Notes under the pieces: model-generated | Databases searched by the model: none | What the model saw: only the letters and a program-made list of their open reading frames with translations | Told to the model about the DNA's origin: nothing | Program-made: the position numbers and the translations under genes | NCBI RefSeq assembly: GCF_029873635.1 | Contig: NC_080422.1 | Location: 1,096,001-1,160,000 of the forward strand | Direction: 5' to 3' | Source: Malania oleifera | Lineage: Eukaryota > Streptophyta > Magnoliopsida > Santalales > Ximeniaceae | Length of the DNA: 64,000 bases | In this document: piece by piece, positions 1 through 11,679 of the stretch | Layout: every line of letters starts with the position of its first letter | Position numbering within the stretch: the first letter of the stretch is position 1

Positions 1-1610
1 AAACTGGGTAAATCATTTGGAAATACATCCGAAAACTCGTTGACTACCTAAATGTCCTCAAGTCTCAACTCATTCTACGACGGTTCCTGCACACAAGCTA
101 GGTACCCCTAACATCCGTCCAAGAGTAGCCTCCTCGCCTGTAGTACTAACAGAATCTGTGGCGCTGGACGCACACACGATCCCACAAATTCGTACTCCTA
201 TTCCTCAGGAGGTCTGAAAACTACCACCTTCCTACGACATTTGATCACCACATAAGTGGAGAACAACCAATCCATCCCCAGAATGACATCGAACCCCTAC
301 ATGTCTTACATAACAAGATTTACCGGTAGCAGCTTTCCCCAAATTTCCATTGGGCAGTCTACCAACATCTTCCTACAGAAAGATACACTCCCAAATGACG
401 TAGTAACAGATAACACCTCATTCATGTCTTGGGTTTCAGTCCCACACAGTCCAATAAAACTCACAGATACAAAAGAATGGGTTGCACCTAAATCAAATAA
501 AACAGAAACCTTATTTGAAAGCAATAATAAGGTACCTGTCACCACGTTCCTTGCATGCTCAGCATCCGCTGGAGTAAGAGAATATACTTTAGCCAGCGCT
601 GTATTCATCGGAATGGTTCCCCGAGGTATCTGATTGCTCCCTCGGTTCCCACTGAGTGCAGGCACATCTCGCTTCGATGCACGACAATCACGAGTCATGT
701 GACCAGGTTGACCACAGTTATAGTAGTTACCTTCAAAAGACCGACACTCACCCTCGTGTCATCTGAGGCACCTAGTACAACGACCACTAATCTGGCTCCC
801 CTGAGAATCCTGGCACTCGGTATTCTGGATGTAGCCAGAGCCCTTGTTCCTCTTCTTCCACGATCCCTGACGAGATCCTGTCTGAGAACCAGGAGATATT
901 GTCCTCTTCCTCGATTCCTGATCCACCTCGTCCTCTCAGATACCTGTCTCAATCACAGTGGCATTATCCACCAACACTGAGAACTCACGGATCTGAAGCA
1001 TACCCACTAGTTTGTGGATATCCTTCCTCAAACCCTTCTTGAACCTCCGAGTCTTCTCGTACTCGCTCGAGATCAAACATGGTGCAAACCGGGATAGCTC
1101 TATGTACCGAGCCCCATATCCCTGCACCGTCATACTCCCCTGAGTTAGAGCAGAAAACTCATCTGCCTTCGCATCACGTACTGAAATCGGGAAGTATCTA
1201 TCGAAGAAAACCTCCTTGAAACAGCCCCTCGTCATTTCCTCCGGACCGGCTCTCTGCTTCTTTAGTAGACTCACCATAGTCCACCATCGACTCGCCTCCC
1301 TAGACAGCTGGAAGGTGGCATAAAGGACTCGCTGCCTATCCGTGCAGTGCAGGACCTCCAAGATCCTTTCCGTCTTCTCCACCCAATCTTCTGCTATCAT
1401 CGAGTCAGGTCCTCCGGAGAACATCGGAGGATGCATGCGTGTGAACCTCTCAATGGTGCACCCCGTAGCATCAAGAGAGCGCTCGCGTCTCCTCACACTC
1501 CGCCCAATCTCTTGTAATACTTGCCTCGTCAAACCTCGAGACATATAAGGGGACTCATCACTCGCAGTCTCCTCGGAACCACTCCCCAAGTCATTATCCT
1601 TGGGCTCCAT
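1..1610 (-). pseudogene. Element M1: Ty3/gypsy gag-protease region, broken, runs off the left edge
   Basis: Minus-strand start of a Tekay/Del-type chromovirus polyprotein. I chose the ATG at 1608-1610 (MEPKDNDLG) because it is the first in-frame Met after the leader; the frame is open a little upstream. Gag shows the usual block FSGGPDSMIAEDWVEKTER followed by SREASRWW. Two zinc knuckles follow near 700-790: one reads CTRCLR-stop-HEGEC, the other YYNCGQPGHMTRDC, in which the first Cys is Tyr. The protease has VLFDLGATHSFVS, so the catalytic Asp is kept but the usual DSGAT is DLGAT, and then FDVILGMDWL. At the edge the frame reads VVNEFSDVFPND, the linker before RT. In-frame stops at about 936, 777 and 300 break it, but the frame never shifts. 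Gag would form the particle and the protease would cut the polyprotein. It is nonfunctional as it stands. Confidence 0.88.
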
Positions 1611-1920
1611 TCTATAACACAATAGGAATCTTTCAGTATCCCTACAACACATACAATTAACACAATGATCTATACTAATCGTTTTAACTACTCCAAGCCA
1701 GGTCTAGGTCTGTCCTATCGCACTAACACGAAAGTCATCAATGATCTGCCCTGCTTTTACTGGAATCGTCATCCCAGGAAAAACATAAAATACGGTCGAC
1801 AAATCCTGGTCTAGTAACCGAACAACCCTCAACCAACTATACCCATATCCAACATCCTATACTCTGGTATGTACCCACATCTAAGCCTAACCAAGTCTAC
1901 AAGACCTTACAACCTGATTA
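1611..1920 (-). other. Element M1: untranslated leader between primer site and gag
   Basis: Noncoding stretch between the 5' LTR and gag of the minus-strand element. The part around 1850-1920 resembles the leader of element F at 36,100-36,160, which suggests M1 and F belong to related families. Confidence 0.6.
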
Positions 1921-1932
1921 GCTCTAATACCA
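1921..1932 (-). other. Primer binding site of M1 (initiator tRNA-Met)
   Basis: On the minus strand it reads TGGTATTAGAGC, one base from the plant initiator tRNA-Met complement TGGTATCAGAGC. It lies three bases inside the LTR end, which fixes both the orientation and the LTR border. Confidence 0.85.
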
Positions 1933-1935
1933 AGC

Positions 1936-3722
1936 TGTAACGCCCCTAGGGGTGAAAATGTAACCTAACATGTCCCTGTATCACACAAATCGTGCACATA
2001 TACAGTACAAAGGATGAGGGTCCGACCCCGTGGGGTTCCCAGGCACCCTAAACACATCCAAACACAACAGAATATATACAGCGGAAAAGGTCATTCTATA
2101 TATATATAGTACCATACCAAAGATTATACAAGTGCAGAACACGACTTTATAAAAAACGTAAAAACGGGTGCCCAAATACATCTCAAAATGGCAACCCAGC
2201 AAAATACAGTACTAGCACTTACCTAGCGCTAACCGCAGTACACCAACCATGACGCTCCCTACACCAGGATGCTAATTCCGGTTACTCGAAGGACCTGTAA
2301 AAATGTACGTACAGTAGGGGTGAGACACCTCTCGATAAGGAAGAACACATGTTATATCGGTATGTGGCATTTGAGTGTTATCATGATGCAAAATACACGC
2401 AGTTAAATGCGGTCCAGTATTAATTTAACACAGTGCATACACACACACATACACATGATCAGAAATCCTGGTGTCGTCACACCCTTCACCCCGAAGCCGG
2501 CCCTCGACATACGGCGTTGACCTGTAGCCAACCTGCGAACACGGCGCCACCGGCACATAGCTAGTCCCCGACTCCTATGGCATCATACTAGCGCTAACTG
2601 GTAGATCCACACCCTTCGGCCTGATCTGTCGGTATAGGCTCACGCCCTCAGATATAGAGCCAGACACTCTTGCCTATGTGGCACGTGATAAACACACGCC
2701 CTCGGATATAAAGTAGGACACTCTCAGTACCTAGAACAATTTGGAACCTCGTTCCTGCTAGCATTTCAACAGTCACACACACACACATGCTCATATAACC
2801 AAACAAACCACACCCATTTGGTAATCTAAATCATGGTTTTCCAAACAATTACAGTTTAAACAAGTCAAGGCACGATCATCCTAATAACACAGTATAAATC
2901 ACCATATACACTCGATTTTCAAGAAAACTAGGGATGCAGCCCGTCACCCCCTTTTTTCCAAAACTGTAATAATGAAAAACTCATAGTTTTCCCCGTTAGA
3001 TCCCCCTAAATGAGTATCCAAAACACACATAGGACCGTGAACCACAGTTTCACCGAGTCCGATTTTAAAAATAACCAATATAAACATAGTTCCCCTTACC
3101 TTTTCCCCGAATAGCAAATCCCGAACTCCAAGGCCCCTAAACAGCGAACCGAGTTCCAAAACCTACAAATCACTGTACAAAATATATTCACAAGACCATC
3201 CTCTACAAAACTACAGGATCAAAAATGAAAACCGAGCCTTACCTCAATTTTCCATCGAAACCTAAAAATCTCCAAAGCGAGATTCCGTCTGTAGAATTTG
3301 TAGAGAATCCTTCCACGATCCTCGTGGTAACTTCAAATTTTCGATTCCAGCAATGATCGGCGAAGAAATCTAGAGAGAGAGAGTGAATCCCGAGTTCCTA
3401 GAGAGAGAGAGAGAGAGAAACCATTGCTTCACTACTAAGCAACTCAAAATATCCTTTTAAAGAGCCTTTGACCTGGGTGGATTCATCGACGAATTGGCGT
3501 CCTCGTCGATGAGTCCGCTATTGGCTTCGTCAACGAGACAGTGGCCTCGTCGACGAGGCTAATATTTCAATTTCTCTAGAACCCTCGACATTTCCTTGTC
3601 GACAAGCCCCTGAATTTTGTCGACGAGAAGGACAAAGACTTCGTCAACGAGGCCTGCTCTTTTACCAAAATGCCCCTCTCTTTAAATATTTAAAAACCAT
3701 TATCAAGAGTCTGGTTCTTACA
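1936..3722 (-). mobile_element. 5' LTR of M1 (1,787 bp), inserted in the pol of element A
   Basis: The LTR is bounded by TGTAA at 1936 and TTACA at 3722 on the plus strand, with the primer site just inside. Sense direction is right to left. It carries the family's degenerate CGTCGACG palindrome array at 3479-3653, GA-rich tracts near 3370-3420 (CT in sense) that would lie downstream of the transcription start, and the conserved hairpin at 2321-2334. Immediately right of it, at 3723, the plus-strand pol frame of A begins without spacer. The second copy of any target duplication would be left of the window. Confidence 0.85.
3479..3653 (-). repeat. CGTCGACG palindrome array in the M1 LTR
   Basis: About seven degenerate copies of a 12-bp palindrome (ideal form TTCGTCGACGAA or CTCGTCGACGAG) lie in the upstream part of the LTR. 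Equivalent arrays sit at 7085-7280, 9587-9815, 12905-13073, 17474-17660, 31390-31620 and 34132-34304. Confidence 0.8.
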
Positions 3723-6700
3723 TACGTGCTCCAACGCAGCTGGTGTCAGCAATGCAGGTGGGCAGATTACTCATGGATGGAGGTCAGGAGTTTATAGCGT
3801 TTATGAAAGAAGTACCCAAAAATGAATTGAAGATTGACAGCACCCCAGTGGTACGAGAATTTTCAGATGTTTTTCTAAAGGAGTTACCTGGTTTGCCTCC
3901 TATGCGAGTGGTGGATTTTCCTATAGACTTACCTTCAGGGACTGCGCCGATCTCTAAGGTTTCCTACCGTATGGCTCCAGCTGAATTGGGAGAATTAAAG
4001 AAATAATTGCAAGACTTGCTAAACATGGGGTTTATATGACCCAATGTATCGTCATGGGGAGCTCCAGTGTTATTTGTAAAGAAGAAAGACGGGTCTTTGA
4101 GGATTTGTATTGATTACAAAGAAATCAACAAGCTTACTATCAAGAATAAATATCCTTTACCCTACATAGACGATTTGTTTAATCAGCTCCAGGGTACATG
4201 GGTATATTTCAAGATCGACCTCAGATCAGGGTATCATCAGGTGAGAGTAAAGGTGGAGGATGTTGCAAAGACAGCCTTGAGGACCAGGTATGGGCACTAC
4301 AAATTCCTCGTTATGCCGTTTGGTCTGACGAATGCCCCAACTGTGTTCATGGACTTAACGAATAGAGTTTTTTACCAGTATCTAGACCTGTTTGTAGTAG
4401 TTTTTATTGATGATATACTGGTATATTCGAAGAATTCTGAGGATCATGAGGGGCATTTAAGGCAGGTACTGCAGACACTTAGGGAGGAAAACTTTAAGCC
4501 AAGTTTAGTAAGTGCGAGTTTTGGCTTGAAAAAGTTGCATTTCTAGGCCATGTGATCTCAGGAGATGGTATATCAGTTGATCCCAACAAGATTGACGCGG
4601 TGGTGAATTGGGCCAAGCCAAGGAATATGCAAGAATTCAGAAGTTTCTTGGGACTGGCAGGTTATTATCGTCGATTTGTTGAGGGGTTTTTAGCTTTGTC
4701 TAGACCTTTTATGCGTTTGACCAGGAAAAATGCCAAATTTGTGTAGGATGAAGAATGTGAGCAGAGTTTCCAGGAATTAAAGCGGCGGCTCATCACTGCA
4801 CTAGTTTTGACGATTCCCTCTGGAGGTGATGGTTATGTTATCTACAGTGACACGTCTTTGAAAGGACTCGGTTGTGTACTGATGCAGCATAGTAGGGTGG
4901 TAGTGTATGCGTCCAGGCAGTTGAAAGAATATGAAAAGAACTACCCTACTCATGATTTAGAATTAGCTACGGCTGTATATGCATTGAAGATCTAGAGACA
5001 TTACTTATATAGTGCGAGGTGTGAAATATTTTCTGATCACAAGAGTTTAAAGTATTTCTTTATGCAGAAAGAGTTGAATATGCGCCAGAGAAGGTGGTTA
5101 GAACTCATTAAGGATTACGACTGTACCATCAGTTACCACCCAGGTAAAGCAAATGTAGTGGCTGATGCTTTGAGCCGTAAATCAGAGGATACGGCGCAGT
5201 TAGCAGCAGTAGTTCAACACCCAATTCAAATAGACTTGGAAAAGCTTGGTGTGGAGTTAGTAGAAGATGAACCTCAGGAGTTTATGGCCAGTTTAGTTGT
5301 ACAGCCTACACTTTATGAGAGAATTAAAGCCGCTCAGAGGGATGATCCAGAATTGGCAGAAGTGATTGCCAAAATACAATATGGTCAGGGGGAAGAATTC
5401 AGTATGTCTGACGACGGGGCTCTGAGATTTCGCACCAGATTGTGTGTGCCTACAAATGACAACATCAGGAGGACAATTTTAGAGGAGGCACATAGATCTC
5501 TATACACTATCCATCCGGGCAGCATGAAAATGTATAGGGATCTACGGGAGTATTTCTGGTGGAGTGGCATGAAAAGGGAGATAGCAGAATTTGTACAGCA
5601 ATGTTTGACGTGCTAGCAGGTTAAGGCTGAGCACCAGAGGGCGAAAGGGCAGTTGCAGCCACTTTTCATTCCTAAATGGAAGTGGGACCATGTATCCATG
5701 GATTTTGTTACAGGGCTACCGCCGGCGCCGCATGGTTAGAATGCCATCTAGGTAATAGTTGATAGGCTGACAAAGACAGCTTATTTTCTTCCTATTAAGG
5801 TTAGCTACCCTATGAACAAGTTAGCAGAGATTTACATACAAGAGATAGTTTGACCCTATGGAGTGTCGGTATCCATAGTCTCGGACCGAGATCCACGTTT
5901 TACATCGCGGTTCAAGAGGAGTTTATAAGAGGCACTTGGGACTCAGTTAGCATTCAGTACCGCTTTCCATCCTCAGACAAACGGCTAGACAGAGAGGACG
6001 ATTCAAATACTTAAGGATATATTGCGAGCGTGTGTATTGGATTTTAGGGGTAGCTAGACTCAATTTTTGCCGTTAGTTGAATTTTCTTATAATAACAGTT
6101 ATCAGGCTAACATCGGCATGGCACCATACGATGCTTTGTATGGAAGAAGATGCCGATCTCCTCTTTTCTGGGATGAAGTAGGCGAAAGGCAAGTTTTGGG
6201 TCCAGAGATAATTTAGCAAGCGTGTGATAAAGTCCGACTTATTCGAGACAGGATCAGTGCAACATAGAGTTGGCAGAAAAGTTAGGCAGATACTCATCGC
6301 CGGGAACTGGAATTTGAAGTGGGTGAGCATGTTTTCCTGAAAATAGCACCATTGAAGGAGATTTTTAGGTTTGGGAAGAAGGGTAAGTTGAGCCCTAGGT
6401 TCATTTTTCCATTTGAGATACTCGAGAAGATTGGGTCAGTGGGCTATCGGCTGGCTTTACCACCTTCTATATCTAGGATTCATGACATGTTTCATGTTTC
6501 TATGTTAAGGAAATATGTCCCCAATCCTTCCCATATCATCGGCTATGCAGACTTGGAACTCAGGGGTGATATAGCGTATAAGGAAGCTCCAGTTCAGATC
6601 TTAGATAGAAAAGATCAGGAATTGCGCAATAAGAAGATATCATTAGTAAAAGTTTTGTGGAAAAATCACGCGGTTGAGGAAGCCTCGTGGGAGCTAGAAG

Positions 6701-6735
6701 ATGAGATCAAGCGAAAGTATCCCCACTTATTTTGA
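3723..6735 (+). pseudogene. Element A: gypsy pol (RT, RNase H, integrase, chromodomain), broken
   Basis: Plus-strand pol of a Tekay/Del chromovirus, truncated at its 5' end by M1. It begins in the protease-RT linker (EFSDVFLKELPGLPP). RT spans about 4060-4550 with [26 protein letters not shown] and an intact catalytic box [11 protein letters not shown]. RNase H follows at about 4640-5200 ([12 protein letters not shown], ending VADALSRKS). The integrase has an HHCC finger at about 5490-5620, IVSDRDPRFTSRF for the second catalytic Asp, and TERTIQ for the Glu. The end is the GPY/F-like and chromodomain-like tail, from FGKKGKLSPRF to EEASWELEDEIKRKYPHLF. About fifteen in-frame stops, mostly at former CAA, CAG, CGA or TGG, and frameshifts near 4540 kill it. 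Confidence 0.9.
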
Positions 6736-7006
6736 GAAGTTATAATGATGATGTATATATTAGGATAGTAATTTTCTTTTATTCGGTGCAGTATAACTGT
6801 AATATAGAGTATATGATAGGTAGTATTTTGGTTTTGGGAGAATTTTCTTTAATAGTTGTAATCTCCCATAACTACTCATGTAACCACGATTTTCCTCCGC
6901 CATAAGTGAGGGCAGGTAATAAAATAAGTAGACCATTTTCTTTTAAAGGATAATGAATTATATGAATGGTAAATTTCGAGGACGAAATTTTATAAGGAGG
7001 GGAGAA
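6736..7006 (+). other. Element A: 3' untranslated stretch and polypurine tract
   Basis: Noncoding. It contains the inverted repeat AAATTTCG-AGGA-CGAAATTT at 6971-6990, found before the 3' LTR of all elements here and common in plant chromoviruses. The polypurine tract AAGGAGGGGAGAA at 6994-7006 would prime plus-strand DNA synthesis. Confidence 0.75.
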
Positions 7007-8966
7007 TGTAGTAACCCGAAGAATAATAGTATTTAAATAATAACAAGGGAGAGAAATGGAAACAGTAACAGAAGGAGGCAGCGTTCATCGACGACATCAA
7101 ACTTTGGGAAAAATACCCCAATAAATTTATCAGGGCCTCGTCGACGAGTGCGAGCTTCGTCAACAAGAAAATCTCGAGAGAAGAATTTGGGCTACTCTGA
7201 ATTTCGTCGATGAAGGGTAAGGTTCGTTGACGAAATTACTTAAGGACTCGTCGATGAGATGATGTGGCTCGTCAATGAATCCTGCAGTATAAATAGCCCT
7301 AAACTGATTTTAATCGCATAAATTTTCCATAAACTCTCTCTCTCTCTCTACCCTTACGACTCCTCCCTCTTCTTCCTTCGATTTCGGCCCCGTCAGTTGC
7401 CGGATCAACGATTTGAGGCCACCAAGACGCTCCTGGTGGAGTTCTCTGCAAGTCTGTCGGAGCGGATCGTTGGTGGAATCAAGTTGAATTTCTTCCCAAA
7501 ATCAGGGTAAGACTATTTAGCCAATTTTTGACCTTCTGGCAGTTGTAGGAAATGATGTAGGCCAAAAAATATTGATATTCTGTTCTGGAGAATGTTGTTT
7601 TCAGGGTGTTAAGTAGGAAGCCCTACGGGTGTTAGATTAGTATACCATAGGGGGCTTTCCAGTAGTAAGGTAAGGGAAACATGCTATGGTAAGGAACTCT
7701 TTTATGACTTCAGCATGAATTATATATTTTTATCAAATTACTATTTAGGTTATATATATATATTACAGTTTCCAGGACTTGATAATATTAGTATGTAATT
7801 GTTGAGTCGAAAACAGAAACAATACTATATTTACAAAATTTGTGAATACTATGTTTATAGTCATTAACAGAAATATCATGATATTTGCACGATATAGAAT
7901 GATGAATTTTTCAGTAAATAGTATACTTAGAAATATGCATTTTCAGTAATTCTAGAATAACATGTTTATCAGTACCATAACACCCCAATATATAGTTATT
8001 CAGAAAGTAGTTTAGTTAAACAAAAAATAGATTTTCAGTTAGCTTATTTAGAAATTTCAGTTAAATTTTATGGGGTTATGGTTGTTTTAGAAATCACAGT
8101 AAAAACAGTATATTATAGATATTAGTTACCTATATAGTATCAGACCCTGATGGATCAGACAGCAAAGCACGGTACCGTAGCTACAGATATTCAGTTCATT
8201 AGTGCAAGCACTTTACTCAAATAGTAAGTGGTATGAGATCGATCGTGCCCACGTCGGGACAGGCTCTCCATCAGATATGGATTGAGGGGGCCGATCAGAC
8301 TATTGGAGTTCAGTTGACTTACCCTGGTCGGCTAGCCAGGATAAGTCCTCGCCTTCGGGCCGCACAACCCTATCATGAGGGGTTAAATCTTGACATACAA
8401 CCATCCAGGGGAATTTTCTCAAATATTATAAGTATAAGTAGATTTTCAGAAATAGTAGTATTAATACGAAAAGTAGTTTCATACAAATTGACATGTTGAA
8501 TAATATAGTTGATGATGTTTTTATACGTTATGTAATATCAGCATTTCCAGATTCAATTATTCGTATTATTCTTAATTCAGATTATTTTTACTGACTATAA
8601 CTCAGTGGGAACACACTAGTAATAGCATGCTTCGTCTTACTGAGCGTTGGCTCATCCCAGTGTTGAATTGTTTTTCAGGTGAACCAGTTAGGCGAGCGGA
8701 GCAGGCTCGCAGGTAGAGGGGCTGTTGTACTGCCCTTTCTGAGAGTGAGTACTATTTTTTTTAGGTGGCATGTTTTGTAAACCCTTGGTATTAGAAAGGG
8801 TAGTTTGGAGAGAAACAGTGTTGTTTGTATATCATGGAATGATTTGACACTCTGGCATTGTATTATATGTGGACCTATTTTATATGATTGGATTTCTGCT
8901 GTTTAGGTTATTGTTGGATATTAAAATAGGGGGAAAAGAATTTTATTTTATTAGCAGGTCATTTCA
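7007..8966 (+). mobile_element. 3' LTR of element A (1,960 bp)
   Basis: It starts TGTAGTAACCCG right after the polypurine tract and ends GGTCATTTCA, a decayed form of the family end GTCRTTACA. The palindrome array lies at 7085-7280, directly before TATAAATA at 7288-7295 and a CT run at about 7335. The hairpin TGAGCGTTGGCTCA lies at 8641-8654. At 8967 the RNase H frame of element B starts, so A sits inside B. Confidence 0.82.
8641..8654 (+). promoter_or_regulatory. Conserved LTR hairpin, covariant copy in A
   Basis: TGAGC-GTTG-GCTCA, a 5-bp stem with a 4-nt loop. Other LTRs have TGAGA-GGTG-TCTCA at the same place (25872, 33081, 36558). The innermost pair changes on both sides, from A:U to C:G. 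Role unknown; it would lie in the transcribed part of the LTR. Confidence 0.5.
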
Positions 8967-9507
8967 TTAAAGATTTTGACTGCACTATCAATTATCACCC
9001 AGGGAAAGCTAACATGATAGCTGATGCGTTGAGCAGGAAATCTAGAGAATCAGTATTGACGGCTATGAAGATCGAGTATCTGATCATGATGGATCTGGAG
9101 AGACTCAGCATTGAATTAGTAGAAAGTGGTTCTCAGGCTCACATTGCTAGTTTAGTAGTGTAACCTACTCTGTAGGAACGAATTAAAGCTGCTTAGAAAG
9201 AAAACCCAGAATTAGCGGAGGTGATGGACAGAGTACAGAGTGGTCAGGGGGAGGAATTCAGTATTGCAGATGACGGGGCTTTACGGTTCCGTTCTAGATT
9301 ATGTGTTCCTGCCGATGTGGATATTAGGAAAACTATTCTAGAGGAGGCTCACAGATCTTTATATACAGTTCATCCGACGGCATTACACGGTCGGAATGCC
9401 ATCTGGGTGATTGTTGATCGTTTGACTAACCACCCACTTTTTGCCTATCAAGATAAGCTACTCCCTCAATTGTTTGACAGAGATCTACATTCAGGAGATA
9501 GTTCGTT
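8967..9507 (+). pseudogene. Element B: RNase H end and integrase start, with internal deletion
   Basis: It starts within RNase H ([23 protein letters not shown]) right after the LTR of A. The linker and the start of the integrase follow ([14 protein letters not shown]). At about 9376-9384 the frame jumps from the HHCC finger straight to LHGRNAIWVIVDRLT. Compared with element C, about 200 bp are missing, namely the rest of the zinc finger and the first catalytic Asp. A solo LTR interrupts it at 9508, and it resumes at 11,680. There are three in-frame stops before 9,220. Confidence 0.82.
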
Positions 9508-11679
9508 TGTAACGACCCAAAGAAAATGGAATTTATCTAATTAAGAGGGAGAGAAATAGAAATAGAAATAGAAGGAGGCCGTAGACTTCATCGACGAACG
9601 CGACATTGCATTTGGGGGATAAAAATAATTTTAAAAGATTGCCTGGATTCGTCGACGAACACAGAATTTCGTCGACGAAGGCTTTAAGAATTTTGTTGAC
9701 GAACACAGGGCTTCGTTGATGAAGAAATATCGAGAGGGGTTTTGGTGCCAACTGAATTTCGTCAACGAAATTAGTGAGAATTCGTTGACGAAGGAGGCAG
9801 CTCGTCGATGAAATCCCTTGTCTATAAATATGAAAAATCCGATTTTTACTTCACTTTTAAGCTTCCTCTCCACTCTCTCTCTCCCCTTCGGCTCTCTCTC
9901 TCTCTCTCTCTCTCTTCGTTTTTGGGCCATTTTTACGCCGGATCGACGATCCAAAGTCACCACGACGCTCCAAAGGAAGTTCTCTCCAAATCTGCCGGAG
10001 CGGATCGCTGGTGAAAGCTAGTTGGAAATCATCCCTAAGTTGAGGTAAGGCTTTTTTAAGCCAAACTAGACTTTATGGTAGTTATAGGAAATGATGTACG
10101 CATGAAAATACTGATGTTTAATACTAGGAATTTTCAGTTTCAGGGTATTTATCAGGAAATCCTATGGGGTTAGGTTAGGATATTTTAGAGGCTTTCTCAG
10201 TAGTCAGGTAAGGGAATAAACTAAATCAGTTATTTTCCATACAAATTATTAATAATTATGAGTAAATTTATTTTCAAAAAAGTATATGCTACATTTGTAT
10301 ATCACATATGAAATGTATGTTCGGAAAATACTGCCATTATGATTAAAATGTATATGTATGTATGAGATGCCATAAATGATGATTTTAGAACAAGAAGTAT
10401 GACTTTAACAACATATGTGTGGCATGAACATTATTTTTTTTTTCATGTGACGTGAATCATAATATGAATGATTTTACAAGTAAAGCATATTTTCAGGTAT
10501 TTTGAAAAGACGTGTAATGTTATTTTGAGTTTGATGAATATATGATAAATGAGTTATTTTCAGAATGTAAATACCTGAAACGATTCTGGCGCGAGGCCAT
10601 ATTTACATTATTGGCACGAGGCCGTATTTACTATGATTTCGGCACGAGGCCGTATTTACTATGATTTCGGCACGAGGCCATATTTACTATGATTTCGGCA
10701 CGAGACCATATTTACTATGATTTCGGCACGAGGCCGTATGCATGATTTCGGCGCGAGGCCGTATTTATAAAATGTTCAGCACGAGACCGTGTTTATGAAA
10801 TTATTTACTATATGTTATCAGAACCTGGATGTTAGTTTAGTTCAGTTCAGGAGCTCGGTACCATAGTTATATGTGTAGATCATATATCTACATCAGATTA
10901 GTGTTAACCATCCCACGAGGGGATGGGAGATGGATAGTAGATGTGGCTTTCAGTAGAGTGTGGACATCCACCTGGCAATCCAGACCAGGGTGTGGCAGAC
11001 CCATCGTACTTACAGACATATTTGACTCGGCAGTGATTGGCCAGCCATTGTCGGGTCCCGCCTTCGGGTTGCACAACCCGTCATGGGGGGTAATACATGA
11101 CACCAGCTAATTATTCATTCTGGGTATATTTTCAGTACTATTCAGTTATAACAGATGTTTTATGTATGATATGACTTATTAGAAGATATGAAAGCATGTG
11201 AATATTCAGTATGATAAGGTGAATTTTTATGAAAATATGAAATGCACTGTATATGTATAAATGCCTTAATTGTTCATGTTACCACACAATTGTATTTAGT
11301 TTATTTTCCCTTACAGAGATGTGTCTCACCCCCAAACCTAATTAATTTTTCGGAAGCCCCTGAGAGATCGGCGGGTCAATGCCGCCGTTGAGCTAGTGAG
11401 ATTACCCTGTGAGGAGGGTAAGATTTTGTAATAGGGTCAGTGTTATTTTGTGTTTGACCCTAGAGATATTTTGATGTATAAGAGGATGTATAGAAGTACA
11501 GTTTTATAACGTTATAGAAAACTCTAGTATTATGCTTTATGGATGAATGTTTAGATTTTATGCTTACTGCTACGTAGATTTTTGCTGTGTTTGACAGGTG
11601 TCCCCGTTACCCACGGGTTCAGGTTGACTTTTCCATTTATTATGTTATATTTCTTATTTAGGAAATTGAGGTCGCTACA
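9508..11679 (+). mobile_element. Solo gypsy LTR (2,172 bp) with target duplication, inside integrase of B
   Basis: It starts TGTAACGACCC and ends GGTCGCTACA. Flanking 5-mers are TCGTT at 9503-9507 and TCGTC at 11680-11684, a target duplication with one change. Removing the LTR restores the integrase reading seen in C (AGTTCGTTCTCATGAGG). No internal region is present, so it arose by recombination between two LTRs. It contains the palindrome array (9587-9815), TATAAATA (9823-9830), a CT run, a 28-bp minisatellite (10587-10800) and the hairpin (11315-11328). Confidence 0.9.
10587..10800 (+). repeat. 28-bp minisatellite in the solo LTR
   Basis: About seven direct copies of a unit around TTTCGGCACGAGGCCGTATT, with neighbouring copies nearly identical. 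It occupies the position where the other LTRs have the GTACGGGCC array, but the unit differs. No coding sense. Confidence 0.85.

Noticed and set aside
695-952. Arg-rich minus-strand frame in M1
   Set aside because: The true gag frame, with both zinc knuckles, runs through the same bases in another phase.
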